Positions 34,983 to 44,165 of a stretch of 64,000 bases of DNA are shown here, one piece after another. The position numbers were made by a program, and so were the translations under genes. Positions within the stretch are counted from its first letter, which is position 1. Each line of letters opens with the position of its first letter. Source of the DNA: JANXQZ01 sp038225555 (GTDB lineage Bacteria; Acidobacteriota; Terriglobia; Bryobacterales; Bryobacteraceae); NCBI GenBank assembly GCA_038225555.1, contig JBBRRB010000026.1, positions 24,936-88,935 on the forward strand, given 5' to 3'. A model generated the notes under the pieces. It ran no database searches. It worked only from the letters and a program-made list of their open reading frames with translations, and was not told where the DNA came from.

Positions 34983-35849
34983 TCAGTGGGGCAGATAGAT
35001 GCCATCGAAGGCGACTTTCCACGTCTTGCCCCCATCGGTTGATTGTTCCCAGAACTGATGGACCGCCTTATTTTGTATCGGCGTGAAAGTTAGGCGCTCG
35101 TGAATGGCCGGACCATTCGTTTGGGGGGTTAGGCCGGTATAGGCAATGGCACCATTCTTCAATTCCCCCTGCAGCTTGAGCACAGAGCCGGCGCTCATCC
35201 ATACCTGTTCCCATTTCCGCGTTGCCGAGTTGTAAAAATTCCAACTCTTGCCTTCCACGCCTTTGAAAGGCATCCAATTCTCCTGAATTATGCAGCCATC
35301 CTCGATCCTTTGAATGCTGCTTCTGGCCACCGTTTTGCCGCTGACCTGCACGTCCCATTCACCCACCCAGAAATCAAATTGCCGATACTCCGCTTGGGTC
35401 AGGCACGGCTTGCCGTTCAGCGCGATGCGATTGCGGGCGGTCACGAAACCTGGCCGGTCCTTCAGGGCCGTGAAGTGAGGGTCAGCGTCAACAAACTCGA
35501 GTTGCGAAAACCCGTTCGAGGCTGCTTTGTTCAGCCACTCGACCGCTTGATCCGGCTGGTCTTGGGCCGCGCTCGCGAGGGCGATCTCGGCCATCGCGAA
35601 TGGGGTTGAGAAATTGTTGTCTAAGGCGTGTTGGAACGCGTCCCTGGCATCGGCGAATTTGCCCAAGCCCTTGAAGCAAGCGCCAAGGCGGAACCAAGCG
35701 CGTCCATCCTTGGCATTCTTTCGGGTGGCAGAGCTGAACTCGCGAGCCGCGCCAGCCCAGTCCTGTTTGGCAAAAAGGGCGTCGCCTTCAGGAGTTTGTG
35801 CGGAGATGCTGGTGAGAATCAGGGCGAAGGAACAAGCCAGAGATCGCAT
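34983..35849 (-). CDS. Exported TPR protein with C-terminal DUF1579-like domain
   Basis: A 288-residue protein with a signal peptide (MRSLACSFALILTSISAQ). The start at 35849 is chosen because the longer frame adds a non-hydrophobic stretch before that signal. Residues about 22-100 hold two to three tetratricopeptide-like repeats (GDALFAKQDWAGAAREFSSATRKNAKDGRAWFRLGACF and AWFRLG...FADARDAFQHAL). The C-terminal half is a beta-sandwich opening FDFWVGEWDVQVSGKTVARSSIQRIEDGC, which resembles the DUF1579/lipocalin-like type, and ending WKVAFDGIYLP. Function is unknown. It sits downstream of the five-POTRA gene on the same strand with a 58-base gap. Confidence 0.8.
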   Translation of the reverse strand: MRSLACSFALILTSISAQTPEGDALFAKQDWAGAAREFSSATRKNAKDGRAWFRLGACFKGLGKFADARDAFQHALDNNFSTPFAMAEIALASAAQDQPDQAVEWLNKAASNGFSQLEFVDADPHFTALKDRPGFVTARNRIALNGKPCLTQAEYRQFDFWVGEWDVQVSGKTVARSSIQRIEDGCIIQENWMPFKGVEGKSWNFYNSATRKWEQVWMSAGSVLKLQGELKNGAIAYTGLTPQTNGPAIHERLTFTPIQNKAVHQFWEQSTDGGKTWKVAFDGIYLPH

Positions 35850-35907
35850 ACTCACCACTGTAGGATCGCAATTAGAGGTTGGCAAGAACCAAGGGGTGAA
35901 AAGGCGC

Positions 35908-37695
35908 TTAGAATCCAGGGGAGGAAGCGACAATCTGCAGCAGCATCGCGGTGCCCATTCTCAGCGTGGGATATTTCGGCGTAGGCGGATCACAAAGCAG
36001 CACGCCATCGCCGCCCGGCCGCTCAAACGTAACCGCCAACTGCGACACATATCCGCTATCGCCCCGAATCAACGGCAGCAACCGCGATGTGACCTGCGTC
36101 GTAGCGTAAGTGTAGGCCGTCGCCTGCCATCCTAGCTGCGGAGCGATCAGCAATCCCGATTTCCAGCCTTCGCCCGGCGTAAACGGCCGGAACATCGACA
36201 GCACCGGCAGCAGCCCTTGTTTCGCGAACGCCCCCGGTAGCAGTTTAGCTATTGGATGCGCATACCCGATCAAACTGAACGAAAGATAGTAAGTGGACAA
36301 CTCCAGAACGCCTTGGCCCCACGGAGGCAGGCGCGACGCCACCATAAACTGCAAGGGGCCAGCGAAACTGATCGGACCCACCGGGCCTGAAAAATTCCAC
36401 ATGCCGCGCTTGCGTTCGTGCAGCGGAACTACGATATTCGCCGTTCCCGTCAGTTCGTCAGTGTTGACGGCCACCTGCGTCTCCTCTACAGGATCGAACA
36501 GTTGAGCCTGGTTCAGCCGCGCAAGACTCTTGCGAAGCTGCGTCTGGTCTAGAATGTCTCCTTCATCCAAAAGGAAATTCCGGCGGATCGTGCTTTCCTT
36601 GTAGTGTTTTGAACCCTGAAAATCGATGCGGCCTATCGTATACGCGCGTCCTTCGTCCACTTGCGCCGTGAGATCGGCGATTGGGTCATGACCTTCGCCA
36701 TCCTCGATCGGATGAAAATTAAGACGGGCATTGAAATCGACGATGCCTCTCTTCTCCGCCTCCCTGCGTTGGCGCATCAGGCAGTTGCACAATTCCCGCG
36801 CGACGAAAATCCCGTTCGTCGAGTGCAGGATGTTGCTCTCCATTCCCTTGCCCGACACTTCGATCTGCTTCACCTGATAATGCTGGCCCGGATTCACGAA
36901 CAGCTTTACGTGGGCGTTTTCCCCGTCGACGTTCGCGTTATCCACCGAGACCCGCGCATCAAAATAGCCGCGTTCCAAATAGAAAGATTGCAGCCTCGCC
37001 AAATCGGACTGAAGCGCTTGCTCGCTGTACGCGGGGTGCATGGTGTAGCCGTGCCAAATGCCCGGAATGCCCGGAATCACCTTCTTGATCCGAAGAGCCT
37101 GGAGCGCACTCTGCACTTCCTTGAGCTTGAAAATCGTATTGCCTGCGATCTCGACATCTTGCACCTTCACCGAGTCCCCGGACGTTACGTGGATCAGCAA
37201 ATCGGCTTTATGTTTTCCGACCGGAACCAATTCCGGTTCCACGGTGGCATCCATATAGCCGCGCTCAACCAAGCGCCGCTGTACCTGACCCGCCACTTGC
37301 TGTGCGCGCAACGTATCGATCGGCGTGCCGGTGGTCAGAATCGGCTGCATCCCGAACGTGTTGGGCTCCATCCGCAAGTCCCGCAGAAAGAGCTTCGGCT
37401 TCTCCACCACATTGAACACTACAGCCGTGCCGTCTGTCTCTTCAATGGTCCGAACGCGGATGTCCTGGAATTGTCCGGTGCTCCAGAGGGCTTGGACGTC
37501 TTTGCGCAAATGAGAGCGGTCGAGCTGTTCGCCGACACGAGTGGTGAAACGAGCCTTGAGTGTCGCGCCCTCGACTGTTACGGATTTGACCAACCCCGGA
37601 GTGCGGGGAACCGGAGCGATCCCGCCGGTTGCTTCCTCGGCTGCAAAGAGACTCGCGGCACAAAGGCCTGCCACCAGAACTGCAATCATGCGCAT
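35908..37695 (-). CDS. Five-POTRA outer membrane protein (BamA/TamA-like, short barrel)
   Basis: A 595-residue protein with signal peptide (MRMIAVLVAGLCAASLFA). Five POTRA-like domains run from about 35 to 420, each with the beta-alpha-alpha-beta-beta plan (for example VKVQDVEIAGNTIFKLKEVQSAL and YTIGRIDFQGSKHYKESTIRRNFLL). This is the same number as in BamA. Only about 175 residues remain for the membrane part, less than half of a full 16-strand barrel, although the last residue is Phe as in outer-membrane barrels. It is not obviously frameshifted. It may be a specialised or reduced BamA paralogue; housekeeping BamA is probably elsewhere. Confidence 0.75.
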   Translation of the reverse strand: MRMIAVLVAGLCAASLFAAEEATGGIAPVPRTPGLVKSVTVEGATLKARFTTRVGEQLDRSHLRKDVQALWSTGQFQDIRVRTIEETDGTAVVFNVVEKPKLFLRDLRMEPNTFGMQPILTTGTPIDTLRAQQVAGQVQRRLVERGYMDATVEPELVPVGKHKADLLIHVTSGDSVKVQDVEIAGNTIFKLKEVQSALQALRIKKVIPGIPGIWHGYTMHPAYSEQALQSDLARLQSFYLERGYFDARVSVDNANVDGENAHVKLFVNPGQHYQVKQIEVSGKGMESNILHSTNGIFVARELCNCLMRQRREAEKRGIVDFNARLNFHPIEDGEGHDPIADLTAQVDEGRAYTIGRIDFQGSKHYKESTIRRNFLLDEGDILDQTQLRKSLARLNQAQLFDPVEETQVAVNTDELTGTANIVVPLHERKRGMWNFSGPVGPISFAGPLQFMVASRLPPWGQGVLELSTYYLSFSLIGYAHPIAKLLPGAFAKQGLLPVLSMFRPFTPGEGWKSGLLIAPQLGWQATAYTYATTQVTSRLLPLIRGDSGYVSQLAVTFERPGGDGVLLCDPPTPKYPTLRMGTAMLLQIVASSPGF

Positions 37696-37949
37696 AAAAT
37701 GGTTTGACGTCGCGGGCCATCCGTCCGGTTGCTGAACCGGAACAGGGACCCTCTTGTTACTCTATCCCATATCGGAGGCAATCTTTGCGCCATACGCAGT
37801 CTCCAGTCAACCTCCGGATTTGTGGGTTTCCGCGATCGAAAACACTCTCGAACCTGTGGCTGTTCTGGCACTCCTGGACTGATATGGCTCGCATTCCCGG
37901 AATCTGGAAAATGGCAGCATGGTAACCTGAACGTTTAACGCGCCCCTGA

Positions 37950-38585
37950 ATGCCCGCTCGAATGAGCGAAAGTTTTATTCTCCGCACTTATCCATTTCGC
38001 GAAGGCGATCTCATCGTTAGCTTTTTCACGCGGGACCAGGGCAAATTGCGAGGCGTTGCCCGGCGAGCTCGAAAGCCAAAAAGCACCTATGGTTCCGGTC
38101 TCGAGCGCTTGTCCCATGCTATCGTCTCTTATCACCAGAAGGAGAGCCGCGAGCTGGTCAACCTCAATTCATGCGAACTGGTCAGTTCTCAGTTCGCTTT
38201 TTCGGCCAGCTATGAAGCCAGTGTTGGGCTCGATTATATGGCCGAAGTGTCTGAACAATTGCTGCCCCCCGAAGAGGTCAATGAGCGGCACTTTCGGTTG
38301 CTGATTGCGGTGCTCGATTTCTTTCGCACCGGCGGGAATCTGTGGCAGGGTCTTAACTATTTCGCGCTCTGGTCCGTGCGCCTGGCCGGGTTTCTGCCGG
38401 ACCTTCCCATCAGCCTGGACTCGCGCGAGATCGCAAGGGAGATGCTGGTGACTCCCGTATCCGGCCTCGCGCCGCGCGAGTGGACCAAGCAGACGGCGCT
38501 CGATATGCGCCGCTATCTCCAGCTTCAAATCGAAAGCCACGTCGAACGCAAATTGCTCACGCCCACCATCCTCGAAAATTTATGA
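37950..38585 (+). CDS. recO: DNA repair protein RecO
   Basis: A 211-residue RecO. It anneals single strands and loads RecA with RecR in the RecFOR pathway. The N-terminal OB-fold region is SESFILRTYPFREGDLIVSFFTRDQGKLRGVARRARKPKSTYGSGLE, which is typical. The C-terminal helices follow, with LAGFLPDLPISL. At this point the zinc-finger cysteines present in many RecO proteins are absent, and the protein is about 30 residues shorter than usual. Two ATGs (37950 and 37962) are possible starts. The stop overlaps the glyQ start as ATGA, so recO, glyQ and glyS are translated as one operon. Confidence 0.9.
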   Translation: MPARMSESFILRTYPFREGDLIVSFFTRDQGKLRGVARRARKPKSTYGSGLERLSHAIVSYHQKESRELVNLNSCELVSSQFAFSASYEASVGLDYMAEVSEQLLPPEEVNERHFRLLIAVLDFFRTGGNLWQGLNYFALWSVRLAGFLPDLPISLDSREIAREMLVTPVSGLAPREWTKQTALDMRRYLQLQIESHVERKLLTPTILENL

Positions 38586-39439
38586 GTGCTCAAACATTTC
38601 AACAAATGGTCTTTCAGCTCAAGACCTACTGGTCGGATCGCGGCTGCGTGATCCAGGAGCCGTACGATCTGGAAGTCGGGGCGGGCACCATGGCGCCGGA
38701 GACATTCCTCCGCGTGCTCGGTCCCAAGCCTTACCGCGTCGCCTATGTGCAGCCAAGCCGCCGTCCCGCTGATGGACGTTATGGCGAGAATCCGAACCGG
38801 TTGTACAAACACCAGCAATTGCAGGTGATTCTGAAGCCCTCTCCGGCTGACGTGATCGATCAGTACCTGGGCAGCCTCGGCGCAATCGGCATCGATTTGC
38901 GCCAGCACGATATCAAGCTGGAGGAAGACAACTGGGAAGCTCCAACCTTGGGCGCATGGGGGGTCGGCTGGCAGGTGATGCTGGACGGTCTGGAGATTAC
39001 GCAGTTCACATATTTTCAGCAATGCGGCGGCATCGATCTGGAACTCGTGCCTGCGGAGATCACGTACGGGCTGGAGCGGCTGGCGGCTTTCCTACAGGTA
39101 AAGGACAGCATCTACGATATCGAATGGGCTCCGGGCGTTTCATATCGCGACGTGCGTCTCGCGGAGGAGCAGCAGTTTTCGAAGTATAACTTCGAGTTGG
39201 CTGACGTTGAGATGCTTTGGCTGCTGTTCAACGCTCATGAGAAGGAGTGCCAGGCGCTGTTGAAGCGCAAAGACGCGATTCTTCCCGCTTACGAACAAGC
39301 CTTGAAATGTTCCAACCTGTTCAACCTGCTCGATTCGCGAGGGGCGATCAGCGTCACTGAGCGAGTGGGCGTGATTGCGCGGGTGAGGAAGCTCGCCGTT
39401 GGCGCAGCGCAGTTGTGGAATGAGAGGGAGGCGGCATGA
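38582..39439 (+). CDS. glyQ: Glycine-tRNA ligase alpha subunit
   Basis: A 285-residue GlyQ, the catalytic class-II subunit of the bacterial alpha2-beta2 glycyl-tRNA synthetase. It opens MSAQTFQQMVFQLKTYWSDRGCVIQEPYDLEVGAGTMAPETFLRVLGP, contains VAYVQPSRRPADGRYGENPNRLYKHQQLQVILKPSP (motif 2 region) and FTYFQQCGGIDLELVPAEITYGLERLA. The ATG at 38582 fits this strong family start, while the longer frame to 38480 runs through recO. It overlaps recO by four bases (ATGA) and glyS by four (ATGA). Confidence 0.98.
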   Translation: MSAQTFQQMVFQLKTYWSDRGCVIQEPYDLEVGAGTMAPETFLRVLGPKPYRVAYVQPSRRPADGRYGENPNRLYKHQQLQVILKPSPADVIDQYLGSLGAIGIDLRQHDIKLEEDNWEAPTLGAWGVGWQVMLDGLEITQFTYFQQCGGIDLELVPAEITYGLERLAAFLQVKDSIYDIEWAPGVSYRDVRLAEEQQFSKYNFELADVEMLWLLFNAHEKECQALLKRKDAILPAYEQALKCSNLFNLLDSRGAISVTERVGVIARVRKLAVGAAQLWNEREAA

Positions 39440-41370
39440 GTCTCGACTTCCTGCTCGAAATCGGGAGCGAAGAAATCCCCGATTGGATGATCGTTTCTGC
39501 GCTGAACAACTTGCAGGACATGTTCCAAACGCTGCTCGATCAGCAGGGCATCGGTGGACTGGTCACGTCTGTGGACGCCACGCCGCGGCGTCTGGTGCTG
39601 CGCGCGTCAGGTCTGAAACAGCGCCAGGAGGATTCAGAGGAGCTGCTGCTGGGCCCGCCGAAATCGGCTGGTCCGGGCGCGGCTGTCGGATTCGCGAAGA
39701 AGATGGGAGTCAAGCCCGAAGCTCTGGGCACGCAGACCACAGCGAAGGGCGAGTATCTCAGCTTCCGCAAACTGACTGCGGGCAGGGACACGAAAACAAT
39801 CTTGGCAGGGTCGCTCCGCGAGCTGATTCTCAAGATCCATTTTCCCAAGACCATGTACTGGAATGGCAAGGGATCGGAGCGTTTTATTCGACCCATCCGC
39901 TGGATCGTGGCGCTGCTCGGAGATGCGATCGTACCGTTCGAAATCGCCGGCGTCCATTCTTCGAATCACACCGCGGGTCACCGTATTCTCGGTTCCAAGT
40001 CGATCGTGGTTACCATTGAGAACTTCGAAGAACACCTTCTGAAGAATTACGTAATTCTCTCTGCAAACGCGCGGCGCGACAAGATCACACGCGAACTCGA
40101 GGGACTGCAAATTCACCCCGATGCGGGCTTGTTGGAAACCCTCGTTTATCTCACCGAATATCCAACCGCGCTGCGGGGCGACTTTGACCAACAGTTCCTT
40201 TCGCTCCCGCAGGAAATCCTGATCACCGTCATGCGGCATCACCAGAAGTACTTCTCCACGCGCGGCGCGGATGGATCGCTGATGCCCGGCTTTGTGGCAG
40301 TCATGAATACGGATGGCGACCCGAATGGTCTGGTGAAGCAGGGTAACGAACGGGTGCTCCGGGCGCGCTTCAACGACGCACGATTTTTCTACGATGTCGA
40401 TCAGAAGAAGCCGTTGGCGGAACGCCTGGATGATCTAGCCAAAGTTACCTTTCAAGCCAAGGTTGGCAGCTATCTGGAGAAGACTCATCGGATTGTGGCG
40501 CTCACCGGAAATAGTCAGGCCGCTGCCCGCGCCGCGCTGCTTTGCAAGACTGATTTGACTACTGACATGGTGAAGGAGTTCACCGACCTTCAAGGCATTA
40601 TCGGCGGGTTGTATGCCAAGGCACAAGGCGAGCCGGAAGCTGTCTGGCGGGCTATTTACGATCATTACAAGCCGCTCAGCATGGAAGGCGAGATCCCGGC
40701 CACCGACGAAGGCAAGCTGCTCAGCGTCGCCGATAAATGGGACACGCTCGTTTCGTGCTTCAACGTGGGGCTGATCCCCAGCGGGTCGAAGGACCCATTC
40801 GCCCTTCGTCGCGCCGCTCAAGGGGTGGTTCGCATTCTTGTGGAGGGCAAGCTAGCGTTTCCGCTCAAAACGGAGAACGAGCAGCTCCGCGAGTTCATGC
40901 GAGACCGCACTGAATACTACTTCCGCGAAGTTCGAGGCTTCAAGTACGACGAGGTTCGAGCCTGCATGGCTGTCGGCTGGGACGATCTCCAGGACCTTGA
41001 AAGCCGCTTGCAGCGCGTGCAAGCGGTCCGCTCCACTCCCGATTTCGAACCCCTCGCGGCCAGCTTCAAGCGCATTAAGAATATTTTGACGCAGGCCAAC
41101 GTGACCGCAGGCGGGGCGCTCGATGACGCTCTGCTGGAAGAGGGACCCGAACGCGAGCTGCATCAAGAGAACCAACGCCATCAAGGCAGCGCAATCGAAG
41201 ACCGCATCGCTTCCTTGCGTCCCAAGGTCGACCTTTTCTTCGACAAGGTGCTGGTCAACGCTAAGGATGAAGCAGTCCGGCGCAATCGGCTAAAATTGCT
41301 ACATAACCTGTTGACGGAATTTTCAACCATCGCGGATTTCTCCGAGATCGTCACGGAAAAACAGAACTAA
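39436..41370 (+). CDS. glyS: Glycine-tRNA ligase beta subunit
   Basis: A 644-residue GlyS, the partner that binds and positions tRNA-Gly. It starts SLDFLLEIGSEEIPDWMI and contains RPIRWIVALLGD, EFPTAL-like YLTEYPTALRGDFD, LPQEILITVMRHHQKYF, GLIPSGSKDPFALRRAAQGVVRILVEGK and a C-terminal anticodon-binding helical domain (FFDKVLVNAKDEAVRRNRLKLL). It is shorter than the roughly 690 residues of E. coli GlyS, within the known range. It overlaps glyQ by ATGA. The next gene, ppdK, starts 22 bases later. Confidence 0.97.
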   Translation: MSLDFLLEIGSEEIPDWMIVSALNNLQDMFQTLLDQQGIGGLVTSVDATPRRLVLRASGLKQRQEDSEELLLGPPKSAGPGAAVGFAKKMGVKPEALGTQTTAKGEYLSFRKLTAGRDTKTILAGSLRELILKIHFPKTMYWNGKGSERFIRPIRWIVALLGDAIVPFEIAGVHSSNHTAGHRILGSKSIVVTIENFEEHLLKNYVILSANARRDKITRELEGLQIHPDAGLLETLVYLTEYPTALRGDFDQQFLSLPQEILITVMRHHQKYFSTRGADGSLMPGFVAVMNTDGDPNGLVKQGNERVLRARFNDARFFYDVDQKKPLAERLDDLAKVTFQAKVGSYLEKTHRIVALTGNSQAAARAALLCKTDLTTDMVKEFTDLQGIIGGLYAKAQGEPEAVWRAIYDHYKPLSMEGEIPATDEGKLLSVADKWDTLVSCFNVGLIPSGSKDPFALRRAAQGVVRILVEGKLAFPLKTENEQLREFMRDRTEYYFREVRGFKYDEVRACMAVGWDDLQDLESRLQRVQAVRSTPDFEPLAASFKRIKNILTQANVTAGGALDDALLEEGPERELHQENQRHQGSAIEDRIASLRPKVDLFFDKVLVNAKDEAVRRNRLKLLHNLLTEFSTIADFSEIVTEKQN

Positions 41371-41391
41371 GGAATTAGGAACTAAAGACTA

Positions 41392-44130
41392 ATGGCAAAA
41401 CATGTGTACGCTTTCGGCGGCGGTACGGCTGAGGGCGATGGAAAAATGAAAGACGTTCTCGGCGGAAAGGGCGCTGGCCTCGCCGAGATGAGCAAGGCCG
41501 GAGTGCCGGTGCCTCCCGGTTTCACCATTTCCACCAACGTCTGCAATCTGTACTTCAACAACCACAAGCAGGTTCCCGAGGACGTGCAAAAAGAGCAGGC
41601 GAAAGCGCTCGACCATCTTGAGAAGGCCACTGGCAAGAAACTTGGAGACACCGCCAATCCGCTGCTGTTGAGCGTGCGCTCCGGGGCGAAGTTCTCGATG
41701 CCTGGCATGATGAACACCATCCTCAACCTCGGCCTGAACGACGAAACCGTGGAAGGACTGGCAACCAAGACCAACAACCCGCGCTTTGCCTACGATTGCT
41801 ACCGCCGCTTTATTCAGATGTTCGGCCAAGTTGCTCTCGAAGTCGAAATGGCGAAGTTCGACCACATCTTCGACGAGCGGAAGAGGAAGAGCAAGGCGAG
41901 GCTCGACACCGATCTGAGCGCCGCCGACCTGAAGGCGATCATCGGCGATTACAAAAAGCTGGTCCAGAAAGAGACGGGCAAACCGTTCCCGCAGGACGCT
42001 CATCAACAGCTCGATATGTCGCGCGATGCAGTGTTCAATTCCTGGTGGAATCCCAAGGCCGCCTACTATCGCAACATGGAGAAGATCCCGGACGACATCG
42101 GGACTGCGGCGAACGTGCAGTCGATGGTGTTCGGAAACATGGGTGAGAACTCGGGAACGGGCGTGGGGTTCACGCGCGATCCCGCGACCGGCGAGAAGGT
42201 GTTCTACGGCGAGTACTTGATGAACGCCCAAGGCGAGGACGTGGTCGCCGGCATACGCACTCCTGAGCCGATTTCAGGGCTCGAAACGCAGATGCCAGAG
42301 GCTTACAAAGAACTGCGCGAGATCACTAATAAGCTGGAACAGCACTACAAGGACATGCAGGATTTCGAGTTCACTATCGAAGAAGGCACGCTCTACATGC
42401 TGCAGACCCGCAACGGCAAGCGCACGGGCATGGCCGCTGTTCGCGTGGCTGTCGAGATGGTGGAGGAAGGCATGATCAGCGAGAAGGATGCAGTGTTGCG
42501 CGTGGCACCCAGCCAGCTCGATCAACTGCTGCACCCGCTGCTGGATCAAGCCTCGCTGAAGTCGCTGACCAAAATCGCAACGGGCATCTCCGCTTCGCCT
42601 GGCGCATCGGTTGGACGCGCCGCGTTCACGGCCGAAGATGCTGTCGAGCTATCGAAGAAGGGTCCGGTGATCCTCGTCCGCAAGGAGACTACGCCGGACG
42701 ATATCCACGGGATGGACGTGGCGAAAGGCATCCTGACGGCGGTAGGTGGAAAGTCCAGTCATGCGGCGGTGGTGGCGCGCGGCATGGGCCGTCCCTGCAT
42801 CGTGGGCGCGGGTGCTCTGCAAATCGACGAGCACAAGAAGATGTTCACGGTGAAATCCGGTGAGAAGAAAATCGTAGTGAAGCAAGGCGAGTGGATCTCC
42901 TTCGATGGCACCACCGCCGAAGTTTATCTGGGCCAAGCGAAGACCACCGATCCCGATCCGAAGAATCCGATCTTCGCGAAGCTAATGACCTGGGCCGACA
43001 AATACCGCGGCGACTTTGGTGTGCGCGCGAATGCGGACATCCCTCGCGATGCGAAGGCTGCTCGCGCTTTTGGTGCCGAAGGCATCGGGCTTTGCCGCAC
43101 CGAGCACATGTTCTTCGCCGAGGATCGCATCCCGCACATGCAGGCGATGATCCTCGCAGACGACGAGAAGACTCGCAAGAAGGCGCTCTTAAAACTGCTT
43201 CCGATGCAGCGCTCCGACTTCGCCGGCCTGTTCACGGCCATGAATGGATTCCCGGTGGTGATCCGCACGCTGGATCCTCCGCTGCATGAGTTCCTGCCCA
43301 AGCGCGAGAACCTGATGGTGGACTTGGCGAGGCTTCCGCACGCGGACGTAAAAGCCAAACGCGCCATGTCGGAATCCTACAAGATTCCCGTTGGCGAGCT
43401 GAAGAAAAAGCTGCCTGACTTGCTGAAGCGCGTGGAGGATCTGCACGAATTCAACCCCATGCTCGGCTTCCGCGGGTGCCGCCTCGGCATCATCCATTCG
43501 GACATTACGGAGATGCAGGCGCGAGCCGTATTCGAAGCGGCCGTGCAGGTTGCCAAGAAAGGAATCAAAGTGATTCCCGAAGTAATGATCCCGCTGGTCG
43601 GGTTTGAGAAAGAGCTCGCGCTGCAGAAAGAGATTGTCCAGCGCGTTGCTAAAGAAGTTCTCGACAAAGCCGGGATGAGCGACATGCAGTACATGATCGG
43701 GACCATGATCGAGATTCCGCGCGGAGCGCTGACAGCGGACGAGATCGCGAAACAGGCAGAGTTCTTCAGCTTCGGCACCAACGATTTAACGCAGACCACT
43801 TTGGGCATGTCGCGCGACGATTATACGAAGTTCTCGAAGAAGTACGAAGAGCTGAAAATCTTCAAGGCCGATCCGTTCGCGTCCATCGATCAGGAAGGAG
43901 TGGGCAAGCTGATTAAGATTGCGATCGAACTGGGCCGGAAATCGCGCCCGGGTCTGGAGATCGGGATCTGCGGCGAGCATGGCGGCGATCCTTCATCGGT
44001 TGAGTTCTGCTACCGCGTGGGCATGAATTACGTTTCGTGCTCGCCGTACCGCGTGCCAATTGCCCGTCTCGCGGCGGCGCAGGCCGCAATTTCAGGGAAC
44101 GATAAGTCGGAAGCAATGCGCACGGCGTAG
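41392..44130 (+). CDS. ppdK: Pyruvate, phosphate dikinase
   Basis: A 912-residue PPDK, which interconverts pyruvate, ATP and phosphate with phosphoenolpyruvate, AMP and pyrophosphate. The ATP-grasp start KDVLGGKGAGLAEMSKAGVPVPPGFTI is typical. The swivelling His domain carries GGKSSHAAVVARGMGRPCIVG with phospho-His457. The PEP-binding TIM barrel ends GICGEHGGDPSSVEFCYRVGMNYVSCSPYRVPIARLA, with catalytic Cys883. Length matches the family (870-920). It follows glyS by 22 bases, and a strong hairpin lies right after its stop. In heterotrophs it serves gluconeogenesis or pyrophosphate-linked glycolysis. Confidence 0.97.
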   Translation: MAKHVYAFGGGTAEGDGKMKDVLGGKGAGLAEMSKAGVPVPPGFTISTNVCNLYFNNHKQVPEDVQKEQAKALDHLEKATGKKLGDTANPLLLSVRSGAKFSMPGMMNTILNLGLNDETVEGLATKTNNPRFAYDCYRRFIQMFGQVALEVEMAKFDHIFDERKRKSKARLDTDLSAADLKAIIGDYKKLVQKETGKPFPQDAHQQLDMSRDAVFNSWWNPKAAYYRNMEKIPDDIGTAANVQSMVFGNMGENSGTGVGFTRDPATGEKVFYGEYLMNAQGEDVVAGIRTPEPISGLETQMPEAYKELREITNKLEQHYKDMQDFEFTIEEGTLYMLQTRNGKRTGMAAVRVAVEMVEEGMISEKDAVLRVAPSQLDQLLHPLLDQASLKSLTKIATGISASPGASVGRAAFTAEDAVELSKKGPVILVRKETTPDDIHGMDVAKGILTAVGGKSSHAAVVARGMGRPCIVGAGALQIDEHKKMFTVKSGEKKIVVKQGEWISFDGTTAEVYLGQAKTTDPDPKNPIFAKLMTWADKYRGDFGVRANADIPRDAKAARAFGAEGIGLCRTEHMFFAEDRIPHMQAMILADDEKTRKKALLKLLPMQRSDFAGLFTAMNGFPVVIRTLDPPLHEFLPKRENLMVDLARLPHADVKAKRAMSESYKIPVGELKKKLPDLLKRVEDLHEFNPMLGFRGCRLGIIHSDITEMQARAVFEAAVQVAKKGIKVIPEVMIPLVGFEKELALQKEIVQRVAKEVLDKAGMSDMQYMIGTMIEIPRGALTADEIAKQAEFFSFGTNDLTQTTLGMSRDDYTKFSKKYEELKIFKADPFASIDQEGVGKLIKIAIELGRKSRPGLEIGICGEHGGDPSSVEFCYRVGMNYVSCSPYRVPIARLAAAQAAISGNDKSEAMRTA

Positions 44131-44135
44131 TAAAT

Positions 44136-44160
44136 AGGGGCAGGCCAAAAACCTGCCCCT
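44136..44160. terminator. Bidirectional hairpin between ppdK and the S9 peptidase gene
   Basis: A perfect 9-bp stem AGGGGCAGG/CCTGCCCCT with a seven-base loop CCAAAAA. It lies in the 35-base gap between two convergent genes, five bases after the ppdK stop. Tracts of T are weak on both strands, but the position and stem strength fit a shared terminator. Confidence 0.65.
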
Positions 44161-44165
44161 AAACC

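Noticed and set aside
36661..37707. Plus-strand frame of 348 residues
   Set aside because: Antisense to the POTRA protein gene; composition is that of a mirrored coding frame, with no domain or signal.
37696..37949. Frames in the gap between the POTRA gene and recO
   Set aside because: Short frames on both strands have no ribosome-binding site, no family resemblance and mixed composition; the gap most likely holds divergent promoters.
39399..40019. Plus-strand frame of 206 residues overlapping glyQ/glyS
   Set aside because: Out of frame with glyS, which explains the region; the product has no family resemblance.
41389..42231. Minus-strand frame of 280 residues
   Set aside because: Antisense to ppdK and without recognisable protein features.
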